Shown: piece after piece, positions 1 through 6,888 of the stretch
Layout: each line of letters opens with the position of its first letter
How positions within the stretch are numbered: the stretch's first letter is position 1
Assembly: GCA_040510375.1 (NCBI GenBank)
Contig: JBEVJC010000033.1
Span: 112,479-176,478, forward strand
Reading direction: 5' to 3'
DNA length: 64,000 nucleotides
Origin: JBEVJC01 sp040510375
GTDB taxonomy: Bacteria > Bacteroidota > Bacteroidia > Chitinophagales > Chitinophagaceae
Position numbers and translations under genes: made by a program
Notes under the pieces: generated by a model
Seen by the model: the letters and a program-made list of their open reading frames with translations, nothing else
Databases searched by the model: none
What the model was told of the DNA's origin: nothing

Positions 1-1068
1 GAATTACCAAGGATCGATATCCCCGCTTCATGGATTGATTTTGTAGTAGAGACGAGTGAACCGTATCAGCTGGAACCCCTGTTTACCCGTGATCCCAAAC
101 TGATTTCGGAATTACAAATCCTGATTGCCATGCTGACCATCCGCGGTGTGTATGAAAAACATGGCGTGAGATCGCTCAATCACGGGATTGGGTTTAACAC
201 TGCCGCCATTGAATTATTACTTCCTACCTATGGTGAAAAACTGGGACTGAAAGGAAAGATTGCAACCAACTGGGTGTTGAATCCCCATCCCACACTTATT
301 CCTGCCATTGAGAGTGGTTGGGTTGAAACCGTTCATTGTTTTGGTGGGGAGGTGGGTATGGAACAGTATGTAGCTGCGCGGCCTGATGTGTTTTTTACAG
401 GAAAGGACGGAACGCTACGGTCCAACCGGGCCTTTGCACAGGTAGCGGGTCAGTATGCCGTTGATATGTTTGTGGGATCCACGTTACAGATCGACGAGAA
501 GGCCAATTCTTCAACAGTTGTTTCAGGCCGGCTGGCAGGCTTTGGTGGTGCACCGAATATGGGTCACGATCCACATGGCAGGAGACACTCTTCCGCAGCA
601 TGGCTGGATCTGATGACTTCCAAAGACCCGCTGGCAAAGGGTCGCAAGCTGGTAGTACAAACTGTTGAAACATTTGGAAGCGGACAAACACCTGTATTTG
701 TGGAATCGCTTGATGCAATAGAGGTAGGTAAAAAAGCAGGACTGGCCACAGCACCTGTAATGATTTATGGTGATGACGTTTCACATGTGGTAACCGAAGA
801 GGGTGTTGCCTACGTTTATAAGGCCCAGGGTGAAGAGGAAAGAAAACAGGCACTTGCTGCAGTGGCCGGAGTTACTCCGGTAGGAAGGAAATCAACAGCA
901 GAAAATATCAGGTCATTGCGTGAACGCGGGATCGTAGCATTCCCCGAAGACCTTGGTGTGCAACGAACGGAAGCAAGACGGTCATTACTGGCAGCTAAAA
1001 ATATCCAGGACCTGGTGGAATGGTCGGGTGATTTATACAACCCGCCCGCAAAATTTAAAAACTGGTGA
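1..1068 (+). CDS. mdcA: Malonate decarboxylase alpha subunit (partial, 5' end outside window)
   Basis: The frame is open from the first base, so the gene starts upstream; an internal ATG at 130 is not the start. The protein is the acetyl-S-ACP:malonate ACP transferase subunit, which swaps acetyl for malonyl on the ACP of biotin-independent malonate decarboxylase (cytoplasmic). The visible C-terminal part has the long conserved stretch of CoA-transferase-like MdcA proteins, including SLNHGIGFNTAAIELLLPTY, NWVLNPHPTLIPAIESGW and GFGGAPNMGHDPHGRRHSS. It is followed 29 bp later by mdcB, then mdcC, mdcDE and mdcG, which settles the assignment. The usual length is about 550 residues, so roughly 200 residues are missing. 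Confidence 0.95.
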   Translation, partial: ELPRIDIPASWIDFVVETSEPYQLEPLFTRDPKLISELQILIAMLTIRGVYEKHGVRSLNHGIGFNTAAIELLLPTYGEKLGLKGKIATNWVLNPHPTLIPAIESGWVETVHCFGGEVGMEQYVAARPDVFFTGKDGTLRSNRAFAQVAGQYAVDMFVGSTLQIDEKANSSTVVSGRLAGFGGAPNMGHDPHGRRHSSAAWLDLMTSKDPLAKGRKLVVQTVETFGSGQTPVFVESLDAIEVGKKAGLATAPVMIYGDDVSHVVTEEGVAYVYKAQGEEERKQALAAVAGVTPVGRKSTAENIRSLRERGIVAFPEDLGVQRTEARRSLLAAKNIQDLVEWSGDLYNPPAKFKNW

Positions 1069-1097
1069 TTTTTTATTTCTGATTAAAAATTGCCAAT

Positions 1098-1964
1098 ATG
1101 ATATACGGTAAAGTAGCAATGGTGGAAAAGACAGCTCAGAAGATTGCGTTGTTCGCAGTGGAAGCATTACTGGAGGAATTGCACCTTACACCTAAACCAG
1201 GACTGGTTGACAGGCTGGACAATGGAAGTCACGGTGATATTAACCTGGAAACAATGGAAGCTTCGGCCTATACCCTGCATGAATGTTTTTATGAGATAGC
1301 AGTAGCCGCAGCCTGTAAACAACCTTCACAGCAACTAAGGGAACAGATGGCGGCAATAGGACGTTATGGAGAACAGAAGATGTTTAAAGTTGCGGGTAAC
1401 TGTAATACGCACAAAGGTGCAATATGGGCGTTGGGATTACTGACGGGTGCAGCCTCACTCTTACTCACGCAGCCACGTTCCGTTGTGGTAAAACGTGGTG
1501 ACTTCCTTACCACAGCCGGGCGGATTGCGGCATATGAAGACCGTCACGTGGAATGGAAGAGTACCCATGGAAGTAAAGTGCGGCAACGTTACAAGGTGCG
1601 CACAGCGCGGGAAGAGGCGATGGAATGTTTTCCGGTTTTACAGTATACCGCGTTGCCAGCCTGGGACCGGTACGACCAGGAGCCCGAGAATATCCGCAGG
1701 CTAAATGTTCTCATTGCGCTGATGTCGGTAGTGGACGATACCTGTATTCTTCACCGTACGGATATGGAAGTGTTACGGGAGGTACAGGAACAATCGTACA
1801 ATATTATAAGATCAGGAGGGCTCGGTGTTTACGAAAACTGGCAATTGTTTGCGGCGCTGGATATATATGTTACTGATCAATGGGTATCACCCGGTGGCAG
1901 TGCGGACCTGCTGGCGGCGACCATTTTTCTCCAGAAGATAATACAACACTATAATATAAAATAA
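1098..1964 (+). CDS. mdcB: Triphosphoribosyl-dephospho-CoA synthase
   Basis: 288 residues. It makes 2'-(5''-triphosphoribosyl)-3'-dephospho-CoA, the precursor of the prosthetic group of the malonate decarboxylase ACP, from ATP and dephospho-CoA. Family motifs are visible: TPKPGLVDRLDNGSHGD near residues 31-47 and a GNCNTHKGAIWALGLL segment near 100-115, both typical of the CitG/MdcB family. ATG at 1098 is used; an in-frame ATG at 1119 is also possible. It ends 1 bp before mdcC, so the two are probably translationally coupled. Confidence 0.93.
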   Translation: MIYGKVAMVEKTAQKIALFAVEALLEELHLTPKPGLVDRLDNGSHGDINLETMEASAYTLHECFYEIAVAAACKQPSQQLREQMAAIGRYGEQKMFKVAGNCNTHKGAIWALGLLTGAASLLLTQPRSVVVKRGDFLTTAGRIAAYEDRHVEWKSTHGSKVRQRYKVRTAREEAMECFPVLQYTALPAWDRYDQEPENIRRLNVLIALMSVVDDTCILHRTDMEVLREVQEQSYNIIRSGGLGVYENWQLFAALDIYVTDQWVSPGGSADLLAATIFLQKIIQHYNIK

Positions 1965-1965
1965 T

Positions 1966-2262
1966 ATGGAAGATTTTTCCTTTACCTATCCTGCCGGAAG
2001 AAAAGTTAAACAACGTGCCCATATCGGAGTGGTTGGTTCGGGGGATATGGAGATCCTGCTGGAGCCTGGGAACAATAACCAGACAGAATTTATTGTCCGC
2101 ACAGCATCGGATGGTTTCCGGTTGTTGTGGAAGGCGGTGTTCGATCGTTTTGTTGTTACCAATAATATTGATGCAGTGATTGCCATCAACGATTTTGGTT
2201 CCACACCCGGTGTGGTTGGTTTACGTCTGGCACAGGCGATTGAGATCGCTGATCCTAAATAA
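1966..2262 (+). CDS. mdcC: Malonate decarboxylase acyl carrier protein (delta subunit)
   Basis: 98 residues, the usual size for MdcC. This carrier holds the acetyl/malonyl thioester on the phosphoribosyl-dephospho-CoA arm that MdcB and MdcG make and attach. The segment HIGVVGSGDMEILLEP near residues 20-35 is the conserved MdcC/CitD region; its serine (VGSGDME) is the expected attachment residue. The gene lies between mdcB (1 bp gap) and the fused mdcDE (6 bp gap). Confidence 0.93.
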   Translation: MEDFSFTYPAGRKVKQRAHIGVVGSGDMEILLEPGNNNQTEFIVRTASDGFRLLWKAVFDRFVVTNNIDAVIAINDFGSTPGVVGLRLAQAIEIADPK

Positions 2263-2268
2263 ATAACT

Positions 2269-3918
2269 ATGCGCACAAGTTTTATCGAATTAAAGGGAAG
2301 GGAGCGTGCACAGGTATTACTGGATGAGAATAGTTTTGAGGAGTTGCTGGGTCCTTTTGATAAACTGGAATCTCCACATCTTGTTCCCCAGGGTATTGTT
2401 CCCGAGAGTGATGACGGGTTGATCATAACACGTGGCCTGTTCAATAATATACCTGCAGTAATACTTTCCATGGAAGGGGCCTTCCAGGGGGGCGGAATCG
2501 GCGAAGTAAACGGGACTAAAATCGCCGCATCACTTGAACATGTACTCGCCGAAAATAAAGCCGGCAAAAAGCGGATACCAATTATTGTTTTTGATACCGG
2601 CGGTGTCCGGTTGCAGGAAGCAAACTATGGACTGCTGATCATTTCAGAAATACATTCAGCCATTGTGGAGTTGCGTAATTATGTTCCGGTGATAGGCCTG
2701 ATCCCCGGAAATGTGGGATGTTTCGGTGGAATGTCCATTACTGCTGCCCTGTGTTCCGATCTGATCATGACAAATGTGGCCAGGTTTGGAATGAATGGTC
2801 CGGAGGTAATAGAACAGGAAGCAGGAGTGGAAGAGTTCAATTCAAAAGACAGGAAACTGATCTGGGATACAATCGGTGGTATCACCCGATTTGAAACCGG
2901 ACTGGCAGACCAGCTGGTGCCTGATGATATAACCGCTTTTAAAACCGCAATCGGAAATGCCATAAACAAAGTACCTGCAATTCCACGCACGCGTCAGATT
3001 GATCGGTTCCTCTCCTTAATCAATCAGTTGGATCCAATGGTAAAAAATAAAAAGGATACCATGATTGCGCTATTGGGGAATCCGATCGTTAAAATGCCGG
3101 AAATCAAAGATGCGAAAACGGCCAGCCGTGGCCGCACCTGGTTTGAATCCCTTACCGTAAATGCTCCATCCATCAGCGATTTTCCCGGTGTGCTGGTAGC
3201 GGATATAAATTTTGGCGGACTTGCCACACGTTTTCTCGCTGTTGTTCCCAATTCATCCAACAACTATCCGCGTAGCAGGAAGGGGGAAGTGGGATTACAG
3301 GAAGGATGGACACTCGCAAAATATATCTGGCAGGCCATCAACGAGGATAAGGATAAACCGGTAAAACGGAATCTTGTCGCGGTGATTGATGTACCCAGCC
3401 AGGCCTACGGGTATAATGAAGAACTGGCAGGTGTCCAGTTTGCCTGTGCTGCGAGCACCGATGCATACGCCAGTGCAAGGCTGGCGGGTCACGCAGTAAC
3501 AGGGGTCATCGTTGGTAATGCTATCTCTGGTGGATTCCTGGCTCATGGATTACAATCCTGCCGGCTCATTGCGTTGAACGATAAGGATGTCAATGTACAG
3601 GCAATGTCGAAACAATCTGCCGCAAGGATTACCAAACGAACGATTGCCGAACTGGAAGAGGCAATTAAAAAAGTACCTGCAATGGCTTATGATATCAATA
3701 ATTATTATACGCTTGGCGCACTCGACGAACTGATCGATGTGGTTGATGCGGATGAACCGGTTGCTGAAGACATAAAAAAAGTTACGGATGAACTGATCAG
3801 GGCAATCAATGCGAATGATGGCACCCTGACACACCGTTTAAAAACCAAACCAGCCGTAACAGAAGGAAGGGTAACATCGATCCTTGTAAGAAACAAACTT
3901 GATCAGCAATGGAGTTAA
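2269..3918 (+). CDS. mdcDE: Fused malonate decarboxylase beta-gamma subunits (MdcD-MdcE)
   Basis: 549 residues joining two crotonase-fold carboxyltransferase-like subunits that are separate genes in Klebsiella and Pseudomonas. Residues about 1-255 match MdcD (GVRLQEANYGLLIISEIHSA; GNVGCFGGMSITAALCSD). A linker spans about 255-290. Residues about 290-549 match MdcE (FPGVLVADINFGGLATRFLA; HAVTGVIVGNAISGGFLAHG). Together they decarboxylate malonyl-S-ACP to acetyl-S-ACP and CO2. The total equals a full MdcD plus a full MdcE, so nothing obvious is lost. No stop or frameshift is seen at the junction. The 3' end overlaps the mdcG start by 10 bp. Confidence 0.92.
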   Translation: MRTSFIELKGRERAQVLLDENSFEELLGPFDKLESPHLVPQGIVPESDDGLIITRGLFNNIPAVILSMEGAFQGGGIGEVNGTKIAASLEHVLAENKAGKKRIPIIVFDTGGVRLQEANYGLLIISEIHSAIVELRNYVPVIGLIPGNVGCFGGMSITAALCSDLIMTNVARFGMNGPEVIEQEAGVEEFNSKDRKLIWDTIGGITRFETGLADQLVPDDITAFKTAIGNAINKVPAIPRTRQIDRFLSLINQLDPMVKNKKDTMIALLGNPIVKMPEIKDAKTASRGRTWFESLTVNAPSISDFPGVLVADINFGGLATRFLAVVPNSSNNYPRSRKGEVGLQEGWTLAKYIWQAINEDKDKPVKRNLVAVIDVPSQAYGYNEELAGVQFACAASTDAYASARLAGHAVTGVIVGNAISGGFLAHGLQSCRLIALNDKDVNVQAMSKQSAARITKRTIAELEEAIKKVPAMAYDINNYYTLGALDELIDVVDADEPVAEDIKKVTDELIRAINANDGTLTHRLKTKPAVTEGRVTSILVRNKLDQQWS

Positions 3919-4535
3919 AACCACATTACCTGGTACGTGTCCGCGGAGCGGTAGGACTGGGAACACATCGCCCGATTCCACCATGGGTGATCGCGTCGCT
4001 GGAATATGCACCATTCCTCGTGATTCGCAGGGCAGAGAATGAAGATGGATATGTTCCGGTAGGGGTACGGGGTGGCAACAGGGGGCAACGTTTTGCTGCA
4101 TGGTTATCACCCGGCAAAGCTGTTGAAGTGATCACACCGTATTCATTGGTGGATCCGGTCAACTGGAAATCCAGGGTTGCTGAATCCAATCCGGCCATCC
4201 GGACACTTCATGCGGTTACACCAATGATGCGGGATAAGGGTTGGGACTGGGGACCTACAGGCAGCGCGGGTTTTGAGCTGGCTACAGGTGTAAGTACCCT
4301 GCGTGATGAAAGTGATCTTGACCTGGTGGTTGACCTGCCCGACAAACTGAGCATACGCTCCGCAAGGTCACTGATGAAGGACCTTGAAAAAATTGCGCTG
4401 GTACAACTGGATATTCAAATGAACACGCCGGCTGGCGCGGTATCAATGAAAGAATACACCAGGTCGGGCGATGTACTGATAAAAACAAGGACCGGTCCCC
4501 TTTTAAAAAGGGCGGGTTCTTTATGGTCCTGTTAA
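3909..4535 (+). CDS. mdcG: Malonate decarboxylase holo-ACP synthase (phosphoribosyl-dephospho-CoA transferase)
   Basis: 208 residues. It transfers the triphosphoribosyl-dephospho-CoA made by MdcB onto the MdcC serine. The nucleotidyltransferase signature is visible: GPTGSAGFELATG followed by SDLDLVVDLP, with Asp136 and Asp138 as the probable metal ligands. The start codon overlaps the mdcDE stop (10-bp overlap), which implies coupled translation. No mdcH (malonyl-CoA:ACP transacylase) or malonate transporter follows; if present they must lie upstream of the window or elsewhere. Confidence 0.92.
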   Translation: MELKPHYLVRVRGAVGLGTHRPIPPWVIASLEYAPFLVIRRAENEDGYVPVGVRGGNRGQRFAAWLSPGKAVEVITPYSLVDPVNWKSRVAESNPAIRTLHAVTPMMRDKGWDWGPTGSAGFELATGVSTLRDESDLDLVVDLPDKLSIRSARSLMKDLEKIALVQLDIQMNTPAGAVSMKEYTRSGDVLIKTRTGPLLKRAGSLWSC

Positions 4536-4568
4536 CTGTCATTTTTTTTCACAGAAAATTTATATATT

Positions 4569-5777
4569 ATGTATAACACATCTACTAAACTACAGGGATT
4601 ATTTGTGCGAAAGGCAATAGTACTTGCCGGATTGATGGCATTGATCTTCTCCTGTATAACCGGAACTGTATATGGACAGGATTATTCAACTACTGCACCG
4701 GCAGCCCCTGATACGGCTGCTAAAAAAAATGCTGTAAAAGAAGTGCTGAAAAAATTAAACCTTTCCGGTACTATCCGTATGAGGTATACCGCATCATTTA
4801 CGAAAAGGGTGGACGTTACCGGTATGCAACATTCAAGTGATGATCCTTCTTTTACAGAAAATGATTTTAATATCCCCCAGGCACGGCTGGTAGCCCAGCG
4901 AAACATTACAGATAAATTAAGCATTTATCTGAGGGCAAATTTCGGTGATTTTGCGTTTTTACCCCAGGGCAGGGTGCTGGAATATGCCTATACCAACTTC
5001 GCGTTTAATGATTACCTCAACGTAAGGGCGGGTCTGTCCAAGCCGTTTTTCGGAAGGGAAGATGATATATCACAGGACTTCCTGAAATCATTTGACTATT
5101 CCAACCAGTACAATCTCTTTAGTTTAAATGGATGGACCAGCTATCAGTTGGGAGTAACCGTTTTCGGGGAGGTAAAATTGTCTGAGATACCGGTAAGATA
5201 TTATCTGGGTGTGTTCAATGGTAACGGGCGCATTGATTTCGGTGATAACGAAAATGGAAAGGTATTTCCAGCCCGGATTGAAGTTGATCTGGATGAAAAT
5301 TTCCTGATAGGCCTTAATGGTGGATGGGGAAGGGAGTTTGATAAAACGGTTAAAGTCTGGGGAGCCGATGTGAATTTCCAACGTAATCTTACACCCCGCT
5401 TCCAATATGAAATTGAGGCGGAATACAAACAGGGAAATAATCAAAATATGTTCCTCAGCCAGATAGTGCCCATACGGCCCTGGGATAATTTCAAGGCAAG
5501 GGGTTTTTATATACTTCCCAGTGTTGAATACAAACTTCACGGACGACCAGGAATGGGACTTGAAGCGTCTTTCAAATATGAATATCTTGATCCTGACTTT
5601 AAGGTCGATGGTAATGTCTGGCAGGAGTTTGTGCCGTTGATAGGAATGGATTTCGCACCTGATTTTGATATCCGCCTTCAGGTGGGCGCGGTGTTCGACC
5701 GGTTCAAACGGAGTATTGAAAACAGTGTCACTTTTAACTGCGATCGGTTTATCACTCAATTGCAATTAAGGTTTTGA
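4569..5777 (+). CDS. Outer-membrane porin, phosphate-selective porin O/P-like
   Basis: 402 residues with an N-terminal signal peptide (hydrophobic about 17-34, ending TGTVYGQ). The mature protein alternates aromatic/polar beta strands and ends in a C-terminal Phe (TQLQLRF), as outer-membrane barrels do. A short coiled region (AAKKNAVKEVLKKLNLSG) precedes the barrel, typical of OprO/OprP-like porins. It lies 33 bp after mdcG in the same direction, so it may be co-transcribed and admit malonate or another dicarboxylate; that substrate is inference from context only. Confidence 0.8.
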   Translation: MYNTSTKLQGLFVRKAIVLAGLMALIFSCITGTVYGQDYSTTAPAAPDTAAKKNAVKEVLKKLNLSGTIRMRYTASFTKRVDVTGMQHSSDDPSFTENDFNIPQARLVAQRNITDKLSIYLRANFGDFAFLPQGRVLEYAYTNFAFNDYLNVRAGLSKPFFGREDDISQDFLKSFDYSNQYNLFSLNGWTSYQLGVTVFGEVKLSEIPVRYYLGVFNGNGRIDFGDNENGKVFPARIEVDLDENFLIGLNGGWGREFDKTVKVWGADVNFQRNLTPRFQYEIEAEYKQGNNQNMFLSQIVPIRPWDNFKARGFYILPSVEYKLHGRPGMGLEASFKYEYLDPDFKVDGNVWQEFVPLIGMDFAPDFDIRLQVGAVFDRFKRSIENSVTFNCDRFITQLQLRF

Positions 5778-5789
5778 TTTGTACAATTC

Positions 5790-5797
5790 TACTTTTG
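5790..5797 (+). promoter_or_regulatory. Possible -7 promoter box for the LytTR gene
   Basis: TACTTTTG fits the Bacteroidota -7 consensus TAnnTTTG and lies 58 bp before the LytTR regulator start, in the gap after the porin stop. No clear -33 element stands 19-20 bp upstream. The 21-bp-spaced element found at other promoters nearby is absent here. Confidence 0.45.
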
Positions 5798-5855
5798 TGC
5801 GTTCCTGCACGCTTCCCTGCCGTGTATTCACCGGGGAAGTGTGTAATTTTATCTT

Positions 5856-6551
5856 ATGAACTGCCTTATAGTAGACGACAACAAGATGGCCCGTGCCGCA
5901 ATGAGGCATCTTGCTACACAGGTTGATGACCTTGTGGTGACCGGGGAATGTGCCAATGCAATGGAAGCTTACAATATCCTGCAGACGCAGCCGGTTGACG
6001 TGCTCTTCCTGGATATAGAGATGCCGGAAATGACGGGGCTGGAACTGACACGACACCTGGGGGATTCAAAACCCATTATTATTTTCACTACATCCAAAAA
6101 AGATTATGCAGTTGATGCATTTGAATTGAATGTAGCCGACTATATCGTAAAACCGGTAACCCCGCCGCGTTTCCTGCTGGCCCTTGAAAGGGCGAGGGAA
6201 ATTTATGAAAGTGGCAAAGTGGATATTTCCATCGGCGAAAAGGAATTTGTTTTTATCAGGGACAATGGAATCCTGAAACGGTTGCTGATAGAGGATATTT
6301 ATTTCCTGGAAGCAATGGGGGATTATGTCAAAGTATTTACCCAGCAAAAATTCCATGCTATCCATACCACGTTGCGGAAAGTGGAAGAAAAACTTCCATC
6401 CGGAAAATTCCTTCGGGTGCACCGTTCCTATATAGTGGCATTGAATAAAGTGGACCGCATAGATGAAGGGGTGATTGTGATCAATAATAAACCGGTGCCG
6501 GTAGCCGATGCATACCGCAGCACGCTGAATAAACGCCTGAATATCCTGTGA
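5856..6551 (+). CDS. LytTR-family response regulator
   Basis: 231 residues. The N-terminal receiver domain (about 1-115) has the acidic pair in LIVDDNK, phospho-acceptor Asp53 (VLFLDIEMP), and later Thr (FTTS) and Lys (IVKPVTPP). The C-terminal LytTR DNA-binding domain (about 130-231) has the typical IYFLEAMGDYVKVFT and FLRVHRSYIVALNKVDRI segments. No LytS-type kinase (His_kinase/4TM) is adjacent. The next gene is a hybrid kinase ending in HPt, which could pass phosphate to this protein. The first copy of a 21-bp-spaced promoter element begins 34 bp after its stop. I propose it as the regulator of that element; this is inference. Confidence 0.93.
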   Translation: MNCLIVDDNKMARAAMRHLATQVDDLVVTGECANAMEAYNILQTQPVDVLFLDIEMPEMTGLELTRHLGDSKPIIIFTTSKKDYAVDAFELNVADYIVKPVTPPRFLLALERAREIYESGKVDISIGEKEFVFIRDNGILKRLLIEDIYFLEAMGDYVKVFTQQKFHAIHTTLRKVEEKLPSGKFLRVHRSYIVALNKVDRIDEGVIVINNKPVPVADAYRSTLNKRLNIL

Positions 6552-6584
6552 CTGGTGAGTCTGGCTTGAGAAATGGCCGTTTCA

Positions 6585-6646
6585 ACGATAGTTTTTGCCT
6601 GTTTGGCGTATCGGGAAAATTACCGGGATTTTGCATCCTACTTTTA
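6585..6646 (+). promoter_or_regulatory. Regulated promoter A (21-bp-spaced half-sites plus -7 box)
   Basis: Core CGATAGTTTTTGCC at 6586-6599. The half-sites start at 6585 (ACGATAG) and 6606 (GCGTATC), 21 bp apart. The -7 box TACTTTTA is at 6639-6646, 39 bp after the core. The same layout occurs at six other places in the window. Transcription from here would run into the terminator at 6729-6758, making a short RNA, or reach the kinase gene by read-through. Confidence 0.7.
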
Positions 6647-6650
6647 CATC

Positions 6651-6758
6651 AGAATCAGAATAAACATAAAAAAAACTAGTATCAGCAAAAGTGTAAATCT
6701 TTCTCATAAGCAGTTAGTTTAGGTTGAAGGGCTGCATGTCTATGCGGCCCTCTTTTTT
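6651..6758 (+). ncRNA. Candidate small RNA between LytTR regulator and hybrid kinase
   Basis: A promoter-like element ends at 6646 and an intrinsic terminator ends at 6758, with no plausible ORF between them, which predicts an RNA of about 108 nt. The 5' half is A-rich. The 3' part (TCATAAGCAGTTAG, then AGGTT and the terminator stem) loosely resembles the 3' block of the RNA pair at 41.8 and 42.2 kb, but too weakly to call homologous. The start site is inferred from the -7 box. Confidence 0.45.
6729..6758 (+). terminator. Intrinsic terminator
   Basis: Nine-base-pair stem GGGCTGCAT / ATGCGGCCC (one G-U pair) with loop GTCT, followed by TCTTTTTT. It lies 178 bp after the LytTR gene and 131 bp before the kinase. 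Confidence 0.85.
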
Positions 6759-6888
6759 ATGCCATTCCGTTATCCGCTGAAAACAAATATGAGGATTTCC
6801 GCATTTCATCATGCCCCGGTAAATGGATCGACTTGTTAAAAACGGTAACTTAGACACGTATAAAATAGGGTCATAAACCTGCCATCTC

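Larger units (their letters stand above)
6552..6888. other. 337-bp intergenic region with regulated promoter and small RNA candidate
   Basis: The region between the LytTR gene and the hybrid kinase holds one copy of the shared promoter element, an AT-rich 80-base stretch, and a strong intrinsic terminator ending at 6758. The remaining 130 bp before the kinase show no clear terminator or standard promoter. No protein-coding potential is visible on either strand. Confidence 0.7.

Noticed and set aside
5124..5765. 213-codon minus-strand frame inside the porin gene.
   Set aside because: Antisense shadow; its composition is not protein-like and the porin frame is clearly real.
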